DNA of 64,000 nucleotides, taken from Adiantum capillus-veneris (taxonomy: Eukaryota > Streptophyta > Polypodiopsida > Polypodiales > Pteridaceae). Location: assembly GCA_014529385.2 (NCBI GenBank), contig CM043953.1:75649372-75713371 (forward strand), read 5' to 3'. The position numbers and the translations under genes are program-made. This document shows positions 53,400 through 64,000 of the stretch, one piece after another (positions within the stretch are counted from its first letter, which is position 1; each line of letters begins with the position of its first letter). The notes below the pieces were generated by a model. That model searched no databases. It was not told the DNA's origin and saw nothing but the letters and a program-made list of their open reading frames with translations.

Positions 53400-54480
53400 A
53401 ACATGGTTGAGAGAGTTGAAGATAGGTACCAGTCTCTCGTAAGAGCCATCAGTGGTGCAAAAGAAATTGCATGGTCTCTATTGCAATAAAATCTCAATTT
53501 GATAGATGTCTTAGAAAACTTGGGTTTTACATGGGCAGAACAAGGTGCAGTCAGGTTCTTTTTTTAGATCTGCCAGGCTTGACAAGCGTTTTATGTTTGC
53601 TAATATGCTTCAGGACCAATTGGACATTAATTGCAAAACTAACTCTTCTATTCTCATCTCTGATCATGGGATTCTATTGTTAAGAACAATCAAAGAGCCT
53701 TGTCCCTTTTTAAAACCCACGCTAAAGAGCTTAGGGCTAACAAAAGGATGATGAATAGGGAGAAGATTCTTTGTTTTGAAGGTCTTCTCTGCCTATCTAG
53801 GTTCCCCTTCCCCTGAGTTGATCAGGTTAAAAACCTCCCTTAAACTAGAGGAACTCCTCGACGCTCAGTGCAGCCTTGCTTGGACCAGAGAATTTTGGGT
53901 GGCAAAATTGACCAGCCTAATAAGCAAATGTTTGAAAAAGAAAATGATTTTCATTCCTCTTTTTTTATTGAATGGATGGGCAAGCATGTGAAAATCAAGT
54001 TGTTGATCCTCAGATAGCTAAGAAACTAGATATGCCCATTTTAGAAGGGGAGGTCACGAAAAAATCCCTTAGTCATGATGGAATTCCCAATGAGTTTTTT
54101 ATCACCCTTCAAGACTTGCTCATCCCTTCATGAAGGTCTAGCAAGAAGCACTGAGGGTCGGAGCTTTCTTCTCCAACATAACTTAGGGTTTTAACGTGGA
54201 TTTTGACAATATTGAGTGGGACTTTATGTTTAAGTCTTTGTATAATATGGACCGTTAGTGCAATTCCTCTCAATAGATCTATTAGATACGTCTGTCCTCT
54301 TGCTTCTTTGCTTTTGGCAATGGACCATATGGGAAAAAGCTAAATTTTGTGTTAACTTACCTGTGCAATTCCTCTCAAGAGATCTATTAGATAGGCATGT
54401 CCTCTTGCTTCTTTGCTTTTTGTAATTTATTTATGGAGGGGTATCATTTAAAGCACTTAAAAAATATAAATATAGATTGA
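53400..54480 (+). pseudogene. LINE reverse transcriptase relic (a different family)
   Basis: In broken frames I read GFTWAEQG..RFFFRSARL (linker before RT), KSLSHDGIPNEFFITLQDLL (the K.PG.DG…EF motif), DVDFDNIEWDFMFKSLYNM (motif A region) and NRSIRYVCPLASLLLAMDHM (the RG.RQGCPLSPLLFALA motif). The order matches LINE ORF2. No YxDD region is preserved. The segment with the last motif is duplicated (54250-54430). Confidence 0.7.
54250..54430. repeat. Tandem duplication of about 106 bp inside the LINE relic
   Basis: The gtgcaattcctctcaa.agat…cctcttgcttctttgctttt block occurs at about 54257 and 54363. Confidence 0.85.
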
Positions 54481-55003
<523 letters not shown>

Positions 55004-55069
55004 GACTTCAACTTTTATAAATAGACTCATATGGGCTCAATGAGGGACCCATGTTAAGGGGGGGGGGGG

Positions 55070-56035
55070 GGGAGTCTTTGCCCTAGTGTTCGGATCTCTC
55101 ATTGCCTCTTTGCTCGTGTGCATACATAACACTCTGCTGTAGAAGGTGTGCATGCCAACGATCTTGCGTTCTCTCTCAGTCTCACTATTTCTTGCATGAT
55201 GCCATCATTGTCAAGGTAATCACATTTAATTCTATCTCTTGTTTTGCGCTATGATTTGTGTATTTGCAAGGTTCTCTATGCTATTGGGTGTTGTTGTAGT
55301 GGGCTTGTTCAATCTAGATGCGTGTATCTCTCAGCCAGGCTGTCATGTACTTGCAATCAATGCAAATGGGATGTGCATGTGCATTGAGAGGGACACATGT
55401 TTGGGGGGGACAGAAGTCTTTGTCCCAGTGTTCACATCTCTCTTCACCTCTATGCTAGCATGCATACATAGCACTCTGCTCTAGAATGTGCACATGCCCA
55501 CGCTCTTGCATTCTCTCTAAGTGTCACTATTTCTTGCATGATGCCATCATTGACAAGGTATTGACATTTAATTATATCTCTTGTTTTGCATTATGGTTTG
55601 TGTATTTTCAGGGTCTCGTATGCTATCAATTGCTATTGTAGTGGGCATGTTTGATCTAATGTGTATCTTTTAGCCAGGGGGTCATGTACTTGCAATCAAT
55701 GAAAATGGGATGTGCATGTGCATGTGCATAGAGGGACCCATGGGGGGCGGGGGTTGGGGTTTCTTTGTACCAATGTTCATATCTCTGTTCACCTCTATGC
55801 TTGTGTGCATACATAGCACTTTGATCTAGAAGGTGCGCATGCCCACACTCGCGTGTTGTTCTCTCTTAGTCTCACTATTTCTTGCATGATGCCATCATTG
55901 TCAAGGTATTCACATTTGATTCATTCACTTGTTTTGCGGTATGATTTGTGTACTTGCAGGGTTTTCTATGCATTTGATTGATGTTGTAGTGGGCTTGTTT
56001 GATCTAGATGCGTATCTCTCAGCCACGGTGTCATG
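55070..56035. repeat. Tandem array of about 345-bp units (2.8 copies)
   Basis: The marker cactatttcttgcatgatg occurs at 55183, 55525 and 55873, spacing 342 and 348 bp. Each unit carries a G-run, a gagtctttgccctagtgttc-like start, the marker, and tgtagtgggc.tgttt.atcta near the end. No coding potential is conserved between units. Confidence 0.9.
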
Positions 56036-56491
56036 TAAGGTAACATGGCCAGAATAGTGGCGGCCCCCAACTGGAGCACGCCTAGTTGCCAATAATAAAA
56101 CACTCTTCATCGTAATGATATAGCTGCAATACAAAGATGGTTTTGGTGCATGCCTCGTTGCACTTAGATCATGAGTTCAAAGGCATGCTTTTACTAGCCC
56201 TCGCATGCCACAACACTTTACGTTGCCAATTTTGCAAAGTAAGTGTGTGCTTGCAGTGAAGCTGAGAGTAGATTTTTTAATGCCTGCTTTATCGTATTGA
56301 ATCAAAGGCAAAAATGCAAGCGAATTGGCTCATACCTCCGGATTGAAGAATCTGCTCTCTTTCCATTATGGAATGGAAACAATAACAGGTTGTCAAAAAC
56401 ACCATTGAGAATCATCATCACTGAGATAATCATTAAACTCATCTTCATACTGCTCTAAAATAAATTCATATGCTTCTTGCAACCTTGATAT
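56036..56491. other. No gene seen
   Basis: Sequence between the tandem array and the CCHC ORF without a recognisable feature. Confidence 0.35.
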
Positions 56492-56794
56492 TCATCGAGC
56501 CGTAGAGCATGACTTCCTCTTCTTACCCACCCAACTATTATGCCACTTGTGTGCATCATCAAGAACATCAAAAAACCAATTTAGATCCTCTTGAGCATCA
56601 CACATGTCCTGATAACATGATGCATCTTGAAAACATTGCATAATATGATACAACTGCCTGCACAACTTTGACATGCAATACTTGACACAAACCTCCTCCT
56701 TCTGACAAAGCGTACACATATAAGGACATTTCTTGATATAATGGCCATGCTTTTGACAAATAAGACATTGCTTCTTCTTCTTCTTCTTTGCCAT
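56492..56794 (-). CDS. Small CCHC zinc-knuckle protein, function unknown
   Basis: A frame of 100 residues from the Met of MAKKKKKKQCLICQKHGHYI (an upstream Met at 56842 would add 16). It opens with a Lys run encoded by a (CTT)n tract, then a CCHC knuckle CLICQKHGHYIKKC (CX2CX4HX4C). A second Cys cluster, CTLCQKEEVCVKYC, follows, then a Cys/Asp/Trp-containing C-terminus. CCHC knuckles bind RNA or single-stranded DNA and are common in Gag, but no other Gag feature is nearby. It could be a domesticated or decayed Gag piece, or an exon of a plant gene. Confidence 0.4.
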   Translation of the reverse strand: MAKKKKKKQCLICQKHGHYIKKCPYMCTLCQKEEVCVKYCMSKLCRQLYHIMQCFQDASCYQDMCDAQEDLNWFFDVLDDAHKWHNSWVGKKRKSCSTAR

Positions 56795-56869
56795 TAAGTA
56801 GACATTAAAGAAATAGAGACAAATAGTATCACCATAATCCAAGAATCAGTATGACACTGCATAAAACTG

Positions 56870-56992
56870 AAATTTCTTGCAAATTTTTAGGAAACTGCCT
56901 GAATCTGCTTGAATTTCCTGTAAACTGTCAGGAAACTGTATGAATCTGCCTGAAAATTGCATGAATTTCTTGCAAATTGTCAGGAAAATACC
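56870..56992. repeat. Short imperfect tandem repeats (about 45 bp)
   Basis: Words such as tttcttgcaaat…caggaaa…ctgaatctgc recur about three times upstream of the CCHC ORF (on its strand). Confidence 0.6.
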
Positions 56993-58829
56993 CTTCATTG
57001 CTTAAAAATGCTACCAAGTTGCAAAAAAGACCCTGAAAACAATATGACAACACCCTAATTGTTGAAAAATGCCTGATTTTTGAAAACGCCTGAAAACCAA
57101 AAACACCCTGAATAGAAGTAGGGTTTCCACTCCTTAATTTGCAACTTTTGACAAAAACCAGCCACGAATCGCCATGTGCTGAGCCCCATTGCCCATAGAC
57201 AAGAAAAAACCTCCAACATTACATGATTAAGGGAATAAAACAGAGTTCAGGGAAGATGCAAGTTGCTAAAAGATGAGAAATCACAAAAATAGACCATTAC
57301 ACACAAAAAACATCCTTCTTCTTCTTCATTCATTGACTACCCCCAACTACAACCGCCAAAGGCTCTTTTCAAATCCCCATGAAGAGTTATGTCCATCTTC
57401 CACTTCAGGACCTGATTTCTTACCACAATTACTACAAACATTGGAGCAAAGTAAATACTCAATCTAATTTGGGGTTAACAGAGCGGACATATCCCTCATA
57501 AGGTGCTTCGACATTTTCCATTGGCACCTTGTATACAACATATATTTTGAACCCCAGATTTAGCAAGACTTATGGACTCAAGAGCAAAGAATGCAAGTAC
57601 AGATGGCTTATGAGAATTCCCTTGGATTGCCTTGCTTTCAAACATATCAATACAAAATGGCCTGAGTTTGAAACAAAACAACGACACATTAAGATGGACG
57701 TTGATTTGGATGGTGTGAATCCATTCTCCACGCTCTAGTAAATGGTCTACTTAACGGCTTGGTGATTGGATCTCGGTGCGGGGAATGGAATACAGAGCAA
57801 GCATGGTGGGAAAAAAAAATTTGTTGAAATTTTTTAAAAGGGTTTTTGGTGGTCTTGGGGGCCTTGGGGTCAAGATCACAGGGAACTGCCATGTGGCCAG
57901 GTGCATTATCCCATACGCGAGGCCACGAGAAATCAAGCTTGTATAAGAGCCACAAGGAGCGCCCCCATTGGTATCACATGATCTAGAGAATTTTTTTGAA
58001 GCATGGGCAATGGCGGTTTGTCGCAGTGATGCTATGTGGGCGTCTATAGGCGGCCGTCGATGGTCGTGGGTGGCGCGCTCGTGCAATGCTGATGATGACA
58101 TGGAAATTCATATTGGGCGGGTGCCTACATGCCTAAAAAGGCTCCCAAAATTTTTTATTGAAGAGGAGTTCCACAGGATAGTCACGAGGCCGTGACTATT
58201 CCCTTGGACATAAGGGGTTACACACATGCAATAACTTGAAGATCAAGTGGAGTGCCATAATTAGCAGGGGATTGACATGCAGTGGTCAAGAAAAAAATAG
58301 AAAAAAATCGACAAAGAAGGGGCAGTGGCACACGCCCTAGGAGTACCCACCATTTTTTCGTTTCTTGGGGGAGTTCTCAAGGGGTGAAGGGGTAGAGAAG
58401 CTCAAGAGAGTTTGGTGTTGATGAGTCGGTGAAGAAGGAGGAAGAAAACCCTGTAATTGAAGCTTTCATAATAAAAAACCTGCTCTTTTCAAGTGTTGTT
58501 GACACCCCCATCCCCCTTTTTTCTTGTATTTTTCTATGCTCAGTTGCACACTTGTTGTGCATGTGCCGATGTGGCATTTTGGTGTCTCGAATAGGGTATG
58601 GTGCGGTGCAAGGGGAGAGGGAAATATATCAGTTGTGTGGATTTTTTGTGTGTGGTCAAGATTGAAGCGGTGTGGTGAAAGTTTTAATTATTCAAGTCAT
58701 GTCAATGCTTGTTTGCAAGGTGTGCTCTATTTTGGATTTGGAAAATAGGGTTGTATTGAAGGTCAATCTGAGAGGGGTGGGGTGTAGTGTGTGCCCTAGG
58801 CTATAGAGAGGCATCTATGGTGTTTACAT
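56993..58829. other. No gene supported; possible LTR or leader of the following element
   Basis: Several short frames lack recognisable similarity. The part near 58200-58830 could be the leader of the Tat-type element, because Gag-like sequence starts soon after. No primer-binding site or LTR edge was found. Confidence 0.35.
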
Positions 58830-60190
58830 GGGTGTGTTTCCATTCTTGTGCTCCATCTTTTGGTGCCCTCATTGGGGAGCATCTGATTGCTCTTTAGATT
58901 TGATCAAGAAGTGGTTTTTCATCAAGAAGTGGTGGGAGAGTGATGGCACCAAGAGACTATGGTCCGATTTTCACCGAAGAAGAAGATCCAGAAAGAGTGG
59001 ATGGCCAACTTTGAGCTTTAGATGTTGTTGTTACATATGCCTCGAGGACAACAAGATGCATAGGATTTCACTAATGATGCGAGGGAGAGAAAAGACATGG
59101 TTCGATGCTTTGGAAGGCGAAATGAGGTTCATGTGGCCGGTTTTGCAGACTCGATTTTTGCAAGACTTTTGTAAAGAGGTATCACCCATTGATTTAGATG
59201 CGAGATTGAAGAATTTGAAGCAGGGAATTTGGAGTTTTCCTCAACCGTTTTGAAGCATGATGGAGGGACTTTGCAGTAGCCATGCAATTGGCTAACGGTG
59301 GTGAGTATTTTAAATTGGGAAAAATCATGGTATGCCTGCATCCAAAGGTTTGGGAAAAGGTGGATTTCAAGATCTTGGAGAACTACAACGGGGTGGTTTG
59401 TATTGCACGGGCAAAGAGCAAGAAAATTAGGAAGAAAATCGAGTAAGGTGCATTAGGGTACGAGTTGATGGCTCCTAATCTTGCTCCAAGTTCGAGAGAA
59501 GAAGTCCAAGCGGAGAACTAGGTAAATTAAGGGGTGGCGGCAATTCCTCAACAATGGGTACGTACTGTTCAAGAATTGAGTGAGAAAATGCAAGAACTAC
59601 GTTTAAGTGCTATGGAAAAAGGACAACCAAGGGCTAGAAGAGGCAAGACTAGAGTTTCTTGGTAGGTGTTATAATTGCAGAGAGGAGGTCCATTATGCTC
59701 CAAATTGCCCCCATCCATCGAGGGAGCGAGGCGGCACATGTACCCTCTATTTGGTCGAGTCCGAGGACACACAATTTAATGGTCAAAGGGAGCAACATGC
59801 AATTGAAAATCAGGCCCCATTGACTCCACTTGGTAATGATGAAGTGCAAAGAGTTAACATTATTGGGGTTGACAGGCAGCAAAAGGGCCAAAGGCAAGAG
59901 GGAAACCGAGATAGAATGAGACTAGAGCTACAAAAGGCAAAGAGAAAGTGAATGAGAGTAAAGAGAAGCCATAGTTGAGCAAAAGAAGGCGGCGGAGAAA
60001 GATCAATCAGACCAACTTTCAATTAGGGCGTGGTCATCTAGAGTATGATTTGGTGAGTGATGTTCAAAGCCACAAAGCTAATAGTCCTTTTGGGCAGCAA
60101 CTTGCACTCAACCCCAAATGGAGGAGGCAATGGTCAACCAATGTAAGCACGAAGCTACCCAGTGCAAGAGGTACTATGCATGTCGTGTAG
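58830..60190 (+). pseudogene. gag: Tat-type gypsy element: decayed Gag with zinc knuckle
   Basis: Fragments read RKTWFDALEGEMRFMWPVLQ (58829-59253 frame), then FAVAMQLANGGEYFKLG and KVDFKILENYNG in another frame, which look like a plant gypsy capsid. A knuckle CYNCREEVHYAPNC lies at about 59667-59710. Stops and frameshifts are frequent. Confidence 0.6.
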
Positions 60191-60600
60191 AATCTAACCT
60201 TAAGGGTGGGGAGTCTCATTGATGTGCTTCTAGTGGTGGAGGTTTTGGTTGAAAGGAAGAAGCAAGTGCAAGCCTATATTGATGATGGTGCCCAAGTGTG
60301 TGTGATAACAGAGTCTGCTATGAAAGATATTGGTATCAAGTCCATGGTAAGGTCCAATGTGTAGATGAGGATGCAAAATCATGCCAAAGCTTGATGTTTG
60401 GGAGTGGCCCAGGATGTGAAAGTAAAAGTTATGGGTATTGATGCCTCATTGATTTCTTTGTTATGAAAGAAGGTGAGAATGCTTATCCAATCGATTCTTG
60501 GGGAGACCATGGTTGTTGGCAATTGGGCCCAAACAGGATTGGGAAAGAGGGGTTTTTACCTTGCCGGATCGAGAGAATGGTCGGCAAATTGTGCTCGTTT
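60191..60600 (+). pseudogene. Tat-type gypsy element: protease relic
   Basis: The frame with KKQVQAYIDDGAQVCVITES (about 60260-60320) shows a retropepsin active-site region with DDGA. Stops follow. Confidence 0.6.
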
Positions 60601-60839
60601 TGAAGACCAGGGAGAGCCACTTTCATCTAGAGGCCGAAGGTGATAGAGAATGTTCTAGTGCCAGCTACAAGTATGAGATGGGATCGACTTATGATGAAGG
60701 ATCTACAGTGTTGATAAGAGGAAGAGAGTGATGAAGGCCTGCTAAAACTGGATACACATCTATCTGGAGTCACAGTAGATTCAGCCAAGTCCAGTGAAAC
60801 TATGCAAGCTCCAATTTGTGGTCTAGAGATTAAAGAGGT

Positions 60840-61910
60840 TGAGGATATGTTGGGTGAAGATCTAACCAAGCAGGAGAAAGGAATCTATATGGAGTTGTGT
60901 GCATTATATTTGAAGTTGTTTGCTATGTAATACAAAGATTTGTAGGGAGAAAAATGGGTGGAACATCGAATTCTACTCAAGGCTGGATGCAAGCCAAAGG
61001 CACATAAGTTGAGGAGGTTGAGAGATATTCATGAGGAAGCTCTATGGCAGGAAATCAACGAGTTGTTGGAGGTAGGTATTATCTATCCCGTAAAAGAAAC
61101 TGAGTGGGTTTCCCTTGTTGTTATTACACCAAAGAAGAACAGGAAGTGGAGGGTGTGTGTAGATTATAAGCCGTTAAATGCTGCTACCAACCAAAACCAT
61201 TACCCTTTGCCATTCCAAGATGAAATTTTGAACCAAGTTGCAGGACATGAGCGATACTCCATCATGGATGGCTTCTCAAGTTATTTTCAGATTGGCATAG
61301 CTTTGGAGGATCAATTAAAGACTACATTCATTTCACCATGGGAGTGATTAGCTTATCGTTGAATGCATTGCTACATTTCAAGATTGGATGAACAAGGTGT
61401 TTGGACCATACTTGGGTAAGTTATCAGAGTTTTCATGGATGATATTGGTTGTTATAGCTCCATAGTAGAGCACTTGTCCAAGTTAAAGACGTGTTACTCC
61501 ATCATGGATGGCTTCTCAAGTTATTTTCAGATTGGCATAGCTTTGGAGGATCAATTAAAGACTACATTCATTTCACCATGGGGGTGATTAGCTTATCGTT
61601 GAATGCATTGCTACATTTCAAGATTGGATGAACAAGGTGTTTGGACCATACTTGGGTAAGTTATCAGAGTTTTCATGGATGATATTGGTTGTTATAGCTC
61701 CATAGTAGAGCACTTGTCCAAGTTAAAGACGTGTTTTCAAAAATTGGACGAGGAAGAAGGATAGTTGAACCTGAAAAAATGCAAATTAGCTCAACCACGG
61801 GCCCATCTTTTGGGTTACATGGTCTCACAAAATGGTATTGAAGTTGATCCAAAAAAGGTGAAAGCTTTGGTTTTGATGGAACCCAGGCTACCACCACTAC
61901 AGGTTTGATT
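60840..61910 (+). pseudogene. pol: Tat-type gypsy element: reverse transcriptase with internal 240-bp duplication
   Basis: LLEVGIIYPVKETEWVSLVV, RKWRVCVDYKPLNAATNQNH and YSIMDGFSSYFQIGIALEDQ match gypsy RT blocks. VFMDDIGCYS is the YxDD box, and LGYMVSQNGIEVDPKKVKAL the thumb. The stretch from YSIMDG to the YxDD box is present twice in tandem. Stops and frameshifts interrupt the frame (for example SPWE* before the next block), so no active enzyme is encoded. Confidence 0.85.
61255..61734. repeat. Near-perfect 240-bp tandem duplication inside RT
   Basis: 61255-61494 and 61495-61734 are identical except for one base (ggagtga versus gggggtga). Either it is a very recent duplication or an assembly artefact. 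Confidence 0.95.
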
Positions 61911-62860
61911 TGTTTTGTGCACAAACTCAAGTATTTGGCCAAGCTTTTTTGGCTGCTATCCCAGTATGTGTACCCCCTTCAGAATTTAAGCCAACAGGTT
62001 CATGGGTTTCAATGGACAAAAGATGCTCATGTAGCTTTTGAGAGGGTAAAGGAGATCTTATGTCAATTGCCAGCTCTCGGGGGGTTCACCTTTCAATACC
62101 CCCCTATATAACATGCATTCATAGGGTATTAAAGAAACCCCTATTTTTACATGTTTGAATGAATAAAATAACACCTTATTTTACAGAATTTTCCAAAATT
62201 GAATATAACACCCCCTTATTTTAATGTGTCTTTGTTAAATTGCCTAAAATTTTTGTATTTTAAAACCCCTCCTTTCGAACTCACATTATATTATAACATG
62301 ATTACATAGTGCACCCTCGAGTGCCAATTGTATGTTCCCCTAACAATGAGGATGCTTTTTATGTGGCCATGACTGTGGGTATGATTGCCATTGGTGCAAT
62401 ATTGATGCAAAAGGTGGGTAAGTGCTACAAGCCAATCTACTTTGATAGCAGGGTGATTAGCCCAGGGGAGAGGTCATATACGGAGGTTGAGCAGTGGGTG
62501 ATGACTTTAGTATTTTCTTGCCGCAAGTTTAAAGTGCATTTAGTTATTTGAAAGTTTTATCTACTCAGTGTTAACAATTTGTTGCATGAAGTGGTGCTTC
62601 ATCTCAAGCCAGGGATGAGGATAAGGAAATGGGTACATGAGCTCAAGGAGTTTGAGTTTGAGTTCAAGATTGACCACATGAGTTTATCACATTTGGCAGA
62701 CATCTTGGTTAACAAGGAAGCAGATCTACCAATCTATCCATGGGTGGCGAAAGAGGATGCTACAAATGAGCCAGATTTAAAGGGAGCTTTTACTATGTGG
62801 TCTAATGGTGCTCATTACAGGAGAGTACTGCAGAAAGCAGGCAGAGGTGTGATCATTTAG
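61911..62860 (+). pseudogene. pol: Tat-type gypsy element: RT connection and first RNase H
   Basis: LSQQVHGFQWTKDAHVAFER is the RT-RNase H connection. After an insertion, GMIAIGAILMQKVGKCYKPI, YFDSRVISPGERSYTEVEQW and HLADILVNKEADLP match gypsy RNase H (SR.L…E..Y…E and the …ADIL block). Confidence 0.75.
62080..62315. mobile_element. AT-rich insertion in the RNase H region
   Basis: About 236 bp without coding sequence separate two adjoining pieces of pol. ctcg occurs on both sides (62076-62079 and 62316-62319) and may be a short target duplication. It contains several (a)cccc.(t)tatttt words. I found no convincing terminal inverted repeat. Confidence 0.4.
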
Positions 62861-63210
62861 GATCCCCAACGTATGGTAATTTTCTCAAAGGCCTATGATT
62901 TGGAGGGTGTTCACACGAATAATGAAGCGGAGTACTTGACACTTCACTTGGGGCTCAAGCAATGGGTATCTCTAGGTTGGTAGTTAAAGGTGATGCTCTC
63001 CTAGTTTCAAAACAACTTTTGGGGCAGTGGCAGGTAGAAAGGGATTCTTTTAAAGATTTGGTTTATTCCATAAAGAGTTTGTTGAAGTTTTTTTTGAAGA
63101 AATACAGTTCAAACATGTTAGAAGGGAGCTAAAACAAGAAGCTAATAGGTTGGCTAGCAGTCGTGTGCAAACTCAAGTGTCGAGTTTTTATGTGGCACCA
63201 ACTACATAGA
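62780..63210 (+). pseudogene. Tat-type gypsy element: second, archaeal-type RNase H
   Basis: GRGVII.DPQRMVIFSKAYDL, GVHTNNEAEYLTLHLGLKQ and LVVKGDALLVSKQLLGQWQV follow the TNNEAEY…GL…L.V.GDS.LV..Q pattern of archaeal-type RNase H. An extra RNase H of this kind between the gypsy RNase H and integrase is known from the Tat lineage of plant gypsy elements. Stops are present (for example after GRGVII). Confidence 0.75.
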
Positions 63211-63239
63211 GGGACACTCTAAAAGAGGTTAATGATTTC

Positions 63240-64000
63240 TTGAGCAGAGGACAATGTTCAGAGGGACTATCAAAACTGCAAAAGAGGCAGATTGTTCAAA
63301 AGGCATCAAAGTTCACTCTAGTCGGAGAGGATTTGATGACATATGGCCAAGATAGAGTGTTGCGAAGAGTTCTTTACAAAGAGGAGATCAGCATGGTGTT
63401 GGAGCAATGTCATGAGGAGAGTGGACATCAAGAAAAAGATCTAGTATTGTTTTGCATTTTAGAAGGTCGTTTTTGGTGGCCTTTCATTGTGCGAGATGTG
63501 CACTACTGGTGCAAAACATGCCATCAATGCCAAACAATGGGTGAGAGAAGATTGGTAGCAGAACCGTAAGGGGCCATCATAGCTTAGGATGCATTTGAAA
63601 AGTGGGGTTTGGATGCCATTGGTCCATTTTCCAAGTCGAAAAGTGGTAAGAAATACATTGTGTTGGCTATTGACTATCTTACCAGGCGGGTTGAAGCAAA
63701 AGCAGTCAAGGAGCTAAATGCTTATACAGTTGCTCAGTTTGTTTCTGATTGCATATGTTTCCACTTTGATGTACATTGGGTGCTTATCTCTGATTGGGGT
63801 TAAGGGTTTAAAAGTAAGCTAGTACAAGCATTAGTGGAAAAGTTGTGTATTCAACACGCTACATAGGTTTTCATCTCCATATCATCCACAATGCAATGGT
63901 TTAGTTGAAAGTGAAAATGGACAAATAATCAAGATGCTTACCAAATATATATACAAATAGGTTGGAAGAATGGGAAGCTAACCTGGAAAAATGTTTATGG
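63240..64000 (+). pseudogene. Tat-type gypsy element: integrase (runs off the window)
   Basis: ESGHQEKDLVLFCILEGRFW, HYWCKTCHQCQTMGERRL is the zinc domain with the CX2C pair. WGLDAIGPFSKSKSGKKYIV is the core start with the first Asp, and VHWVLISDWG the second Asp block. SPYHPQCNGLVESENGQ near 63875-63930 contains the catalytic Glu in another frame. Two stops and a frameshift are visible. The 3' end is beyond the window. Confidence 0.8.

Noticed and set aside
57751..58195. Overlapping ORFs on both strands before the Tat-type element
   Set aside because: Low complexity and no recognisable motif on either strand; reported only as unassigned sequence.

Overview
This window comes from a large, repeat-rich land-plant nuclear genome. 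Two plant genes can be reconstructed: an FKBP-type prolyl isomerase on the + strand and a GASA/Snakin cysteine-rich peptide on the - strand. Almost everything else is retrotransposon: Ty3/gypsy, LINE, and a Penelope-like reverse transcriptase. Long (GA)n and (AC)n tracts are common. The very long TE-filled intron, the Penelope-like element and a Tat-type gypsy element with two RNase H domains suggest a fern or gymnosperm, but I cannot name the species from sequence alone.

Layout. 1-5303: a - strand LTR element (A) with gag and a retropepsin but no RT, RNase H or integrase. Instead it carries a conserved domain I do not recognise. 5304-12480: a decayed Penelope-like RT (+ strand) split by a second, damaged copy (B, about 6700-10796) of the same gag-protease family, followed by a short retroposed insert with 28-bp flanking repeats. 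12440-15180: a decayed LINE. 15590-17265: the 3' end and LTR of a chromodomain gypsy element (N).

17826-47116: the last three recognisable coding exons of the FKBP gene. The final intron is about 28.9 kb (18103-47027) and holds a nested stack. LINE L1 (19893-23612 plus 39031-39690) is split by LTR element H (23613-39025, TSD tttcc). H's right LTR is in turn split by an 8.4-kb gypsy element G (26283-34666, TSD atta) and by a 2.7-kb non-autonomous element K (34968-37713). Next to L1 lies a second LINE copy L2 (40062-46711), split by a 2.6-kb non-autonomous element M (41990-44606, TSD catgc).

47117-52110: FKBP downstream region with a tRNA-derived SINE, then a four-exon GASA gene on the - strand (49522-51682). 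It encodes a signal peptide, a proline-rich linker and a 12-cysteine domain, and has a TATA box and microsatellites just upstream. Its third intron carries a palindromic MITE. A second MITE copy at 52426-52862 carries a nested hAT-type MITE with an 8-bp TSD. 53400-54480: another LINE relic. 55070-56035: about 345-bp tandem repeats. 56492-56794: a small CCHC zinc-knuckle ORF. 58830-64000: a decayed Tat-type gypsy element (gag, PR, RT, RNase H, second RNase H, integrase) with a 240-bp duplication inside RT.

Only the FKBP and GASA genes look like host functions: protein folding in the secretory pathway and a secreted cysteine-rich peptide. The mobile elements show successive waves of insertion that can be ordered by nesting and target-site duplications.
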